Source of the DNA: an uncultured Dialister sp.
GTDB lineage: Bacteria; Bacillota; Negativicutes; Veillonellales; Dialisteraceae
Direction of reading: 5' to 3'
DNA length: 15,687 nucleotides
NCBI GenBank assembly: GCA_900543455.1
Contig: UQRR01000049.1
Coordinates: 1-15,687, forward strand
Shown: positions 7,738 through 13,740 of the stretch, piece after piece
Position numbering within the stretch: the stretch's first letter is position 1
How the letters are laid out: each line of letters starts with the position of its first letter
Translations under genes and position numbers: made by a program
Notes under the pieces: model-generated
Database searches by the model: none
Told to the model about the DNA's origin: nothing
Seen by the model: only the letters and a program-made list of their open reading frames with translations

Positions 7738-7765
7738 CCTAATCCCTAGTCACAAGTCACAAGTC
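7738..7765 (+). repeat. Heptamer array, 4 units, abutting the trp promoter region
   Basis: In-register CCTAATC, CCTAGTC, ACAAGTC, ACAAGTC, ending 23 bp upstream of the trp -35 box. It links the CCTAGTC and AGTCAC unit types in one run. Confidence 0.75.
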
Positions 7766-7788
7766 CCTATTTGCTTTCAACATCCCCC

Positions 7789-7817
7789 TTGACAGAAACG
7801 CCAAGGGAGATTATGAT
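7789..7817 (+). promoter_or_regulatory. Strong sigma-A promoter of the trp operon
   Basis: TTGACA (7789-7794), 17-bp spacer, TATGAT (7812-7817). This is a near-consensus promoter immediately upstream of the T-box leader, with transcription expected from about 7824. Confidence 0.88.
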
Positions 7818-7824
7818 TAACTCA

Positions 7825-8096
7825 ACATCATAAACAAACCGTTGAAGCGGAGATAAAAACAGTACGTGCACTTACAGGGAGTCGGGGCAATGAGAAGCCG
7901 GCAGAACGCAGATTGTTAAATGGACCGCTGAGGGCGCAGTGAAAAGGGAGACCCCAGTAGCTTGCGACGTCGGGCATACGTCAGTTGCCGGAGATATGTT
8001 GGTATCTCGCTAAGAGCAGGGGTCATACCCTGAAGCAAGGTGGCACCGCGGAATAGTATCCGTCCTTGACAAGTATTTGTCAGGGACGGATTTTTT
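7825..8096 (+). promoter_or_regulatory. Tryptophan T-box riboswitch leader
   Basis: A leader RNA that senses uncharged tRNA-Trp and permits read-through into trpDCBA. Seen: the conserved T-box AAGCAAGGTGGCACCGCGG (8033-8051) lies just before a terminator. The base of Stem I is AGCGG (7846-7850) with CCGCT (7925-7929). The AGTA of the specifier-loop side is at 7861, and the codon TGG (7921-7923) sits immediately inside the 3' base of Stem I, giving Trp as specifier. The bulge TGGC (8041-8044) would pair with a tRNA 3' end of GCCA, that is discriminator base G, as known for bacterial tRNA-Trp. CAAGG (8036-8040) can pair with CCTTG (8064-8068), an antiterminator that excludes the terminator. Confidence 0.93.
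8058..8096 (+). terminator. T-box-controlled transcription terminator
   Basis: ATCCGTCCTTGACA (8058-8071) pairs with TGTCAGGGACGGAT (8078-8091), a 14-bp stem with one G-T wobble and a 6-nt loop, followed by a T-run to 8096. Its 5' arm overlaps the sequence needed for the antiterminator. Confidence 0.9.
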
Positions 8097-8149
8097 ATTT
8101 CTCCCTGGGAAGGAGCAGCGTATGAATACGATTCGGCGATGGTTTGGAA

Positions 8150-8283
8150 AGTGACTGGTGACTAGTGACTGGTGACTTGCATACCACTTTTGGGGATCAC
8201 CCCATAAATAATTGCGGCGAAGCCGCCACCACAACCCTGAACCCTGAACCCTGAACCCTGAACCCTGAACCTTGAACCCTAAC
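8150..8283 (+). repeat. Composite repeat between the trp attenuator and trpD
   Basis: Four heptamers (AGTGACT, GGTGACT, AGTGACT, GGTGACT; 8150-8177) lead into a REP-like copy (8183-8232, with GCGGC-GAA-GCCGC). Seven heptamers follow at 8235-8283: five CCCTGAA, then CCTTGAA and CCCTAAC. The run stops 7 bp before the trpD ribosome site. It would be transcribed whenever the T-box reads through. Confidence 0.88.
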
Positions 8284-8303
8284 CAGAAACGGAGGCCTCA
8301 ATT

Positions 8304-9326
8304 ATGATTAAAGAAGCGATCCAGAAAATTGTACGCAAAGGCGATCTCACTTATGAAGAAGCATATACCGTGATGAATGAGATCATGGACGGCAAGACCA
8401 CACCGACGCAGAATGCGGCCTTTCTCGCGGCGCTCTCGACGAAGAGCACGCGGGCAGAGACGATCGATGAGATTTCCGGCTGTGCAGAAGCGATGAGAGA
8501 GCATGCGACGCCGGTCCCGCATCCGGGCATGAAGGTCTTGGAAATCGTCGGTACCGGCGGTGATGGCTCGAACAGCTTTAATATTTCCACCACCGCCGCC
8601 TTCGTCATCGCAGCAGCGGGCGTGAAGGTCGCCAAGCACGGCAACCGCGCAGCATCTTCGAAGTCCGGCACGGCGGATGTGCAGGAAGCCCTCGGCGCGA
8701 ACATCGCGCAAGACCCCGAGAAAGCACGCGAGATGCTGGAGAAGGTCGGCTTCTGTTTCCTCTTCGCACAGAAATATCACGCGGCGATGAAGTATGTCGG
8801 CGGCATCCGGAAGGAGCTGGGCTTCCGCACCGTGTTCAATATCCTGGGGCCTTTGACAAATCCGGCAAATCCAGACTATTTCCTCCTTGGCGTCTATGAT
8901 GGCTACCTGGTAGAGCCGGTCGCGAAGGTTTTGGATAAGCTCGGCGTGAGGAATGCGCTCGTCGTCTACGGGGAAGACCACTTGGATGAGGTTTCGCCTT
9001 CTGCTCCGACGCTGGTCTGCGAGCTGAAGGAGGGCTACTACCGCACGATGACCATCTGCCCGGAGGACTTCGGCCTCACGCGTGGCAGGAAGGAAGAGCT
9101 CGTCGGCGGCACAGCTTGCGAAAATGCGGAAATCACCAAGGGCATCCTGACCGGAAAGATCCAAGGCACGAAGAGAAATGCGGTGCTCCTGAATGCCGGC
9201 CTTGCCCTCTACGCGGCGAAAGCGGTCCCCACCATGCAGGAGGGCATCGCAAAGGCCGCCGAGATGATCGATAGCGGAAAAGCATATGAGAAGATGGAAG
9301 AGTACGTGAAGGTATCGAATGAATGA
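8304..9326 (+). CDS. trpD: Anthranilate phosphoribosyltransferase
   Basis: Transfers phosphoribose from PRPP to anthranilate, the second committed step of tryptophan synthesis, in the cytoplasm. Seen: the 340-residue length is typical. The PRPP-binding motif GTGGDGSNSFN is at 83-93, with KHGNRAASSKSGTADVQEALG at 111-131 and LGPLTNPA in the middle. GGAGG at 8291-8295 sets the start 8 bases upstream. It is the first gene of the T-box-controlled operon, which is unusual: trpE and trpG normally lie upstream, but here an efflux pump does. It is monofunctional, with no TrpG domain fused at the N terminus, so anthranilate has to be made by enzymes encoded elsewhere. Confidence 0.97.
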   Translation: MIKEAIQKIVRKGDLTYEEAYTVMNEIMDGKTTPTQNAAFLAALSTKSTRAETIDEISGCAEAMREHATPVPHPGMKVLEIVGTGGDGSNSFNISTTAAFVIAAAGVKVAKHGNRAASSKSGTADVQEALGANIAQDPEKAREMLEKVGFCFLFAQKYHAAMKYVGGIRKELGFRTVFNILGPLTNPANPDYFLLGVYDGYLVEPVAKVLDKLGVRNALVVYGEDHLDEVSPSAPTLVCELKEGYYRTMTICPEDFGLTRGRKEELVGGTACENAEITKGILTGKIQGTKRNAVLLNAGLALYAAKAVPTMQEGIAKAAEMIDSGKAYEKMEEYVKVSNE

Positions 9327-9336
9327 AAGGGAAAAT

Positions 9337-9472
9337 GAGGAATGAGGAATGAGGAATGAAGGTGGCGGCTTCGCTGCAAGTTTATATGGGGCGATGCCCG
9401 AAGGTAGTGTTTCCTTACTTACAAGTCACTCGAGACTCCTAATCCCTAGTCACTAGTCACTAGTCACTCCTA
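9337..9472 (-). repeat. Composite repeat in the trpD-trpC spacer, inverted orientation
   Basis: The modules run opposite to those in the other spacers. Three GAGGAAT heptamers (9337-9357) come first, then a REP-like copy on the minus strand (9361-9410, ending CGGGCATCGCC when read in reverse). A seven-unit run follows at 9424-9472 (AGTCACT, CGAGACT, CCTAATC, CCTAGTC, ACTAGTC x2, ACTCCTA). Read on the minus strand this last run has the same GATTAGG, AGnCTCG-like, AGTGACT order as the arrays at 10344 and 11810. Confidence 0.85.
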
Positions 9473-9519
9473 AACCCTTTTGAATAGCATTTACTTATAG
9501 CGAGAACGAAGGAATCTCT

Positions 9520-10308
9520 ATGATACTAGATGACATTGCTGCCGAGACGCGGCGGCGGATCGAGCGGCTGAAAGCGAACGGCTACTATGGACGCCTGCAT
9601 GAAGACATGAAGCATTTCACGCCGCGGACGGATGATCTGTTTTACAAGAATCTGGCAAGTGACGGGCTCTCCCTCATCTGCGAGCTCAAGAAAGCGTCTC
9701 CCTCGAAGGGGACGATCAGCGAGGACTTCCCCTTTGCGGCGATCGCAAAAGAGTATGAAGCCGCGGGCGCTTCGGCGATTTCCTGCCTGACAGAGCCGAA
9801 ATGGTTCAAAGGAGATATGGCCTACCTGAAAACGGTGGCGCGGGAGGTCACGATCCCCGTTCTCCGCAAGGACTTCATCATTGACCGCTGCCAGATCGAA
9901 GAGGCGGCGCTCGCGGGGGCTTCGGCCATCCTTCTCATCGCAGCGATCCTCTCGGATGAGGAAATCAGAGAATTTCTCTCCTATGCGAGAAGTCTCGGCC
10001 TTGGCGTCCTGGCAGAAGCGCATGATGAGACGGAAATGGAGCGAATGCTTCACGCAGGGGCCCGCATCGTCGGTGTGAACAATCGCGACCTTCGTGATTT
10101 CACCATCCATCTGGGAAATACCGAGCGTCTGGCAAGGCTCGTGCCCAAGGACCATATCCTCGTCTCAGAAAGCGGCATGTTGTCAGAGGCGATCGTGAAA
10201 CAGATGCGGGAGGCCGGCGCTGACGCCGTCCTCATCGGCGAGATGCTGATGAGAGCGGGGGAGAGAAGAGGACATGTAATCCGAACATTGAGGGAAGAGA
10301 ATCCATAG
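9520..10308 (+). CDS. trpC: Indole-3-glycerol phosphate synthase
   Basis: Closes the indole ring of carboxyphenylamino-deoxyribulose phosphate to give indole-3-glycerol phosphate. Seen: a (beta/alpha)8 barrel of 262 residues with CELKKASPSKG (54-64), the catalytic lysine in LRKDF (115-119), LAEAHDE around E166, GVNNRDL (185-191) and the phosphate-binding SESG (216-219). AAGGA (9509-9513) supports the start. It is monofunctional: there is no C-terminal TrpF (PRA isomerase) domain, and no separate trpF stands between it and trpB. It lies 193 bp downstream of trpD, with repeats between, and is presumably cotranscribed because no other promoter is evident. Confidence 0.97.
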   Translation: MILDDIAAETRRRIERLKANGYYGRLHEDMKHFTPRTDDLFYKNLASDGLSLICELKKASPSKGTISEDFPFAAIAKEYEAAGASAISCLTEPKWFKGDMAYLKTVAREVTIPVLRKDFIIDRCQIEEAALAGASAILLIAAILSDEEIREFLSYARSLGLGVLAEAHDETEMERMLHAGARIVGVNNRDLRDFTIHLGNTERLARLVPKDHILVSESGMLSEAIVKQMREAGADAVLIGEMLMRAGERRGHVIRTLREENP

Positions 10309-10624
10309 TGGGTTAACCCTGAAGTTTGAAAGCGGGGATGAGTGGCTAGTGACTAGTGACTGGTAGCTAGGGATTAGGAGCCTCGAGTGACTAGTGACTG
10401 GTGACTGGTGACTAAATGCCGCTTTCGGGTATTACCACTATCTATACTCTGCGGTGCTTCCATATTTTTATGCGCCGCACCAGCACTCCTCACTCCTCAC
10501 TCCTCACTCCTAACTGGCGAGCAAAGTTTTCATCCACAATCAGTAGACGAGCCGCCCCAAGGGGCTAACCCTGAACCCATACAAACAACCAACAACGATT
10601 GATCAACAAAGCGAGGTACCCACT
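10309..10624. repeat. 316-bp composite repeat spacer between trpC and trpB
   Basis: No gene is seen. GTTTGAAAGCGGGGATGAG leads into ten in-register heptamers (10344-10413: GGCTAGT, GACTAGT, GACTGGT, AGCTAGG, GATTAGG, AGCCTCG, AGTGACT x2, GGTGACT x2). A REP-like variant (10418-10480) follows, with stem TGCGGTGC (10450-10457) and GCGCCGCA (10472-10479). Four CACTCCT units are at 10484-10511, then a block with CACAATCAGTAGACGAGCCG and GGGGCTAACCCTGAACCC. Module order matches the spacer at 3953-4411. Confidence 0.88.
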
Positions 10625-11806
10625 ATGAATACACGATTTGGCGAATTTGGCGGACAGTACATTCCGGAAGTCCTGATGAATGAAGCGGCGAGAGTACAGA
10701 AAGCATTCGAAGAATGCAAGAATGATAAAAGCTTCCAGGATGAACTGCATGACCTGTATGTGAACTACACCGGTCGTCCGTCGATGCTCTATGAAGCATT
10801 GAACATGGAAAAGGATCTGGGCGGACCGCGCATTTTCCTGAAGCGTGAAGATCTGAATCACACGGGCGCACACAAGATCAATAACTGCATCGGGCAGGCG
10901 CTCCTGGCCAAGCGCATGGGCAAGACACGCATCATCGCAGAAACAGGCGCGGGACAGCACGGCGTGGCAGCAGCCACCATTGCGGCGCTTTTCGGCATGG
11001 AGTGCGAGGTCTTCATGGGAGAGATCGACACTGAAAGACAGGCGCTGAACGTCTATCGCATGAAGCTCCTCGGGGCGAAGGTGCATGTCGTGAAGACAGG
11101 CTCCCGCGTACTGAAGGACGCCGTGAATGCAGCGATGCAGGAATGGAGCCGCCGCTGCGATGATACGCACTATGTCATCGGCTCGACCACAGGCCCGGCT
11201 CCGTTCCCGGAAATGGTCCGCTATTTCCAGAGCTGCATTGGCCGTGAAGCGAGAGCGCAGGTCTTAGAGCGTACCGGCCGCCTTCCGTCCAAGGTCTATG
11301 CCTGTGTCGGCGGCGGCAGCAATGCAGCCGGCACCTTCTATCCTTTCGTGCAGGATAAGGATGTGGAGCTCATCGGATGCGAAGCAGGCGGCAAGGGCAT
11401 CGATACCCCCTACCATGCAGCGACGGTGAATCGTGGCCGCATCGGCGTCTTCCATGGCATGAAGTCCCTCTTCTGCCAGGATGATGACGGCAATATCACC
11501 GAGGTCTATTCCATTTCCGCCGGTCTTGACTACCCGGGTGTCAGCCCTGAGCATGCGTACCTGAACTCCATCGGCCGCGCCCGCTATGTGGCTGTCACGG
11601 ATGAAGAAGCTGTGCAGGCTTTCGAATACCTTGCCAAGACAGAAGGCATTATCTGCGCCATCGAGTCTGCTCACGCCGTCGCCGGCATGATGAAGGAAAT
11701 CCGGACGATGGATAAAAATGACATCGTCGTCATCACCCTTTCCGGTCGCGGAGACAAGGACGTCGCCGCCATCGCCAGATACCGCGGAGAGGATATTCAT
11801 GACTGA
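10625..11806 (+). CDS. trpB: Tryptophan synthase beta chain
   Basis: PLP enzyme that condenses indole with serine to give L-tryptophan, as the beta subunit of the TrpA2B2 complex. Seen: 393 residues, of the TrpB1 type. The PLP lysine is K84 in NHTGAHKINN, the catalytic glutamate E106 in AETGAGQHG, and the PLP-phosphate loop GGGSNA is at 229-234. TLSGRGDKD lies near the C terminus. GAGGT at 10613-10617 supports the start. The leading MNTRFGEFGGQYIPEVLM is the usual TrpB N terminus, so nothing is missing. It is followed directly by a very long heptamer array beginning 3 bp after the stop codon. Confidence 0.98.
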   Translation: MNTRFGEFGGQYIPEVLMNEAARVQKAFEECKNDKSFQDELHDLYVNYTGRPSMLYEALNMEKDLGGPRIFLKREDLNHTGAHKINNCIGQALLAKRMGKTRIIAETGAGQHGVAAATIAALFGMECEVFMGEIDTERQALNVYRMKLLGAKVHVVKTGSRVLKDAVNAAMQEWSRRCDDTHYVIGSTTGPAPFPEMVRYFQSCIGREARAQVLERTGRLPSKVYACVGGGSNAAGTFYPFVQDKDVELIGCEAGGKGIDTPYHAATVNRGRIGVFHGMKSLFCQDDDGNITEVYSISAGLDYPGVSPEHAYLNSIGRARYVAVTDEEAVQAFEYLAKTEGIICAIESAHAVAGMMKEIRTMDKNDIVVITLSGRGDKDVAAIARYRGEDIHD

Positions 11807-11809
11807 GGG

Positions 11810-11970
11810 AGCTGGTAGCTAGGGACTGGTGACTAGTGACTGGTAGCTAGTGACTGGTGACTAGTGACTGGTAGCTAGTGGCTAGTGACTGGTGGCTAGT
11901 GGCTAGTTGCTAGTGGCTAGTGACTGGTAGCTAGTGATTAGGGATTAGGAGCGCCGAGTGACTGGTAACT
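11810..11970 (+). repeat. Longest drifting heptamer array, 23 units in register
   Basis: Units from 11810: AGCTGGT, AGCTAGG, GACTGGT, GACTAGT, GACTGGT, AGCTAGT, GACTGGT, GACTAGT, GACTGGT, AGCTAGT, GGCTAGT, GACTGGT, GGCTAGT x2, TGCTAGT, GGCTAGT, GACTGGT, AGCTAGT, GATTAGG x2, AGCGCCG, AGTGACT, GGTAACT. There is no insertion or deletion across 161 bp. Higher-order repeats of two to four heptamers are visible (GACTGGT-GACTAGT-GACTGGT-AGCTAGT occurs twice). Confidence 0.92.
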
Positions 11971-12000
11971 AAGAGACCAGGAGACAGCAGACTCCCGTAT

Positions 12001-12028
12001 CGTCATTTCGAGCGAAGCGAGAAATCTT
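12001..12028. repeat. Short fragment of the GTCATTTCGAGCGAAGCGAG-type repeat
   Basis: An imperfect palindrome (ATTTC..GC-GAA-GC..GAAAT) at 12002-12026 resembles a dispersed intergenic repeat I recall from many unrelated bacteria. It relates to the GTCATTCTGAGCG and GAAGAATCTT parts of the 195-bp units at 14684-15525. The following 60 bp to the next REP-like element hold nothing I recognise. Confidence 0.55.
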
Positions 12029-12092
12029 TGTCATTCGCGGCCGAGTGGTCGATGTGTGGAAATCCCCAAACGGGAAGCCTGTCATCAAGAGA

Positions 12093-12237
12093 CCTTCGGG
12101 CATCGCCATTATTTATACTTTGCGGCGCTTCTGAGTTTTATGCGCCGCACCAGCCCCTTTGAACCCCTTGAACCTATAGAACCCGCTCCCCCTCTTTCAA
12201 ACGTAATCAAAGGTCAGCACGCCCACGGGCTGAGCCC
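12093..12237 (+). repeat. REP-like element and conserved block in the trpB-trpA spacer
   Basis: CTTCGGGCATCGCC is followed by a perfect 8-bp stem TGCGGCGC (12121-12128) and GCGCCGCA (12142-12149). Three GAACC-starting nonamers (12161-12187) come next, then a block ending GCCCACGGGCTGAGCCCGAACC. The section 12121-12237 recurs in inverted orientation at 15523-15641. An apparent 76-codon open frame across this spacer has no ribosome site and is repeat sequence. Confidence 0.8.
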
Positions 12238-12269
12238 GAACCTATACATACAGCAAAAGGAGTCTATCT

Positions 12270-13055
12270 ATGAGCCATACAAGTGAAGCATTCAAGAAGG
12301 GGAAGTCGATGATCGCTTTCCTGACGGCAGGTGTCCCGTCGATGGAAGATACCGTGAAATATGTACTTGATCTGGAAAAAGCAGGCGTGGACCTGATCGA
12401 GATCGGCGTGCCGTTCTCCGATCCCATCGCTGATGGGCCGGTTATCATGGAAGCGGATGTGAAGGCGCTGGAGAACCATATCCACCTGCCGCAGGTCATG
12501 GAGCTGGTGAAGACACTTCGCACGAAGACACAGATCCCGATCGTGCTTCTGACCTATTACAATCCGGTTTTCAATTATCCATCCGCTCGGTTCTTCGAAG
12601 AAGCGAAGGAAATCGGCATCGATGGCGTCATCATCCCGGATCTTCCCTATGAAGAACAGGCGGAAATCCGACCGCTCGCGGATGCGAATGGTGTCGACAT
12701 CATCCAGATGGTCGCTCCGACTTCGGAAGAGCGTATCCGTGAGAGTTTGAAGGATGCCACCGGCTTTGTATATGTCGTTTCTTCCATGGGCGTCACCGGC
12801 ATGCGCGGCGATATCCAGACGGACCTTCGTGAGATCATCCGCATCGCGCGTGAAACGACGGATACTCCGCTGGCTATCGGCTTCGGCATCCACACGCCGG
12901 AGCAGGCCGGACGGATGGCACGGCTGGCTGACGGCGTCATCACCGGCAGCGGCGTCGTGGATATCATCAATAAGAATGGCAGCGATGCCTCCGAAAAACT
13001 CACCGCATATATCCGCGGGCTGAAGGCAGGCATGGCGCAGGAAGAGTCAGTCTGA
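12270..13055 (+). CDS. trpA: Tryptophan synthase alpha chain
   Basis: Cleaves indole-3-glycerol phosphate to indole and glyceraldehyde 3-phosphate and channels indole to TrpB. Seen: a 261-residue barrel with the motif DLIEIGVPFSDPIADGP carrying the two catalytic acids E44 and D55. These are 11 residues apart, as in E49/D60 of the Salmonella enzyme. YNPVFNY, LPYEE, SSMGVTGMR and GFGIHTPEQA are in the expected order. AAAAGGAG at 12255-12262 supports the start. It is the last gene of the operon; the terminator at 13108 closes it. The gap from trpB is 463 bp, far more than the usual overlap or few bases, and the extra length is all repeats. Confidence 0.97.
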   Translation: MSHTSEAFKKGKSMIAFLTAGVPSMEDTVKYVLDLEKAGVDLIEIGVPFSDPIADGPVIMEADVKALENHIHLPQVMELVKTLRTKTQIPIVLLTYYNPVFNYPSARFFEEAKEIGIDGVIIPDLPYEEQAEIRPLADANGVDIIQMVAPTSEERIRESLKDATGFVYVVSSMGVTGMRGDIQTDLREIIRIARETTDTPLAIGFGIHTPEQAGRMARLADGVITGSGVVDIINKNGSDASEKLTAYIRGLKAGMAQEESV

Positions 13056-13066
13056 AAACAGGGATG

Positions 13067-13094
13067 AGTGACTGGTGACTAGTGACTGGTGACT
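13067..13094 (+). repeat. Heptamer array, 4 units, after trpA
   Basis: AGTGACT, GGTGACT, AGTGACT, GGTGACT in register, 12 bp beyond the trpA stop. The preceding CTGAAAACAGGGATG echoes the GTTTGAAAGCGGGGATG lead-in at 10324. Confidence 0.85.
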
Positions 13095-13107
13095 AAAATG
13101 CTAAGGA

Positions 13108-13139
13108 AACGATAGAGATGCGCTCTATCGTTTTTTATT
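13108..13139 (+). terminator. Rho-independent terminator of the trp operon
   Basis: A perfect 10-bp stem AACGATAGAG (13108-13117) and CTCTATCGTT (13123-13132) with a 5-nt loop runs into a T-run. It separates trp transcription from niaR. Confidence 0.9.
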
Positions 13140-13153
13140 TGGGGAAAATCTGC

Positions 13154-13159
13154 TACAAT
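13154..13159 (+). promoter_or_regulatory. Probable -10 box of niaR
   Basis: TACAAT lies 23 bp upstream of the niaR start and just after the trp terminator. The matching -35 position is only a T-run from the terminator, so the promoter is weakly supported on its own. Confidence 0.35.
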
Positions 13160-13181
13160 AAAAGAAAAGAGGGGGATGAGA

Positions 13182-13691
13182 ATGGATAACACAAGACGCA
13201 GAGCCTACATCAAAGAAAAGCTGGAGCAGGCGGAACACCGGCTGCGCGGGGCGGACCTTGCGAAAGAGTGCGGCGTGAGCCGGCAGGTCATTGTGGGAGA
13301 CATGGCGCTTCTTCGCGCCGAAGGGATGGACATCATCTCTACGCCGCGCGGATATTACCTCAATAAAGAGAAAAAGGGCTGTCTTCGCACACTCGTCTGC
13401 CGCCACGGCCGGCAGGAAACAGAGAAGGAACTCATCGCCATCGTAGAGGCAGGCGGTATCATCCATGACGTGCGGGTGGAGCATGAGATCTACGGCGAGC
13501 TGCACGGCCAGCTGGAGATCAAGAGCAAGGAAGACGCCGTATCCTTTGTACGCGCGATGCAGGACATCGGATTTCCCCTCCTCTCGGATATCAGCGGCGG
13601 CATCCATACCCATCTCATCGAGACAAAGACGGAAGAAGAGATGGCGCAGGTGATTCATGCGCTGAGGGAAATCGGCGTGCTGTATGAGTGA
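13182..13691 (+). CDS. niaR: NiaR-type transcriptional repressor of NAD biosynthesis (HTH + 3H domain)
   Basis: Niacin-responsive repressor family (YrxA/NiaR) that controls NAD synthesis and niacin uptake genes. Seen: an N-terminal winged HTH at about 5-60 (GADLAKECGVSRQVIVGDMALLRAEG) followed by the 3H domain. H75, E83, H142 and H144 have the spacing of the metal ligands described for the Thermotoga maritima protein. The length of 169 residues is typical. I chose ATG 13182 over ATG 13176 because the AGAGGGGG ribosome site ends at 13175, adjacent to the earlier ATG but well spaced for the later one. The stop codon lies inside the first unit of a heptamer array. No nad or niacin transporter gene is nearby, so its targets are elsewhere. 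It is probably cotranscribed with the next gene, 49 bp away. Confidence 0.88.
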   Translation: MDNTRRRAYIKEKLEQAEHRLRGADLAKECGVSRQVIVGDMALLRAEGMDIISTPRGYYLNKEKKGCLRTLVCRHGRQETEKELIAIVEAGGIIHDVRVEHEIYGELHGQLEIKSKEDAVSFVRAMQDIGFPLLSDISGGIHTHLIETKTEEEMAQVIHALREIGVLYE

Positions 13692-13714
13692 CTGGTGACT
13701 GGTGCTTAGTGACG
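13687..13714 (+). repeat. Short heptamer array overlapping the niaR stop codon
   Basis: AGTGACT, GGTGACT, GGTGCTT, AGTGACG. The first unit supplies the last two bases of the final Glu codon and the TGA stop (13689-13691) of niaR. Confidence 0.8.
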
Positions 13715-13740
13715 GTGACAGAGAGTAGGGAGTTCTGACG

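Noticed and set aside
8298..9164. 288-codon minus-strand frame opposite trpD
   Set aside because: Antisense shadow of a well-conserved enzyme gene, with no domain of its own.
9480..9500. Possible internal promoter before trpC (TTGAAT and TTATAG)
   Set aside because: The boxes are only about 10 bp apart, too close for a sigma-A promoter.
12056..12286. 76-codon open frame in the trpB-trpA spacer
   Set aside because: It runs through REP-like and nonamer repeat sequence and into the trpA start, has no ribosome site, and gives a proline-rich translation typical of repeats.
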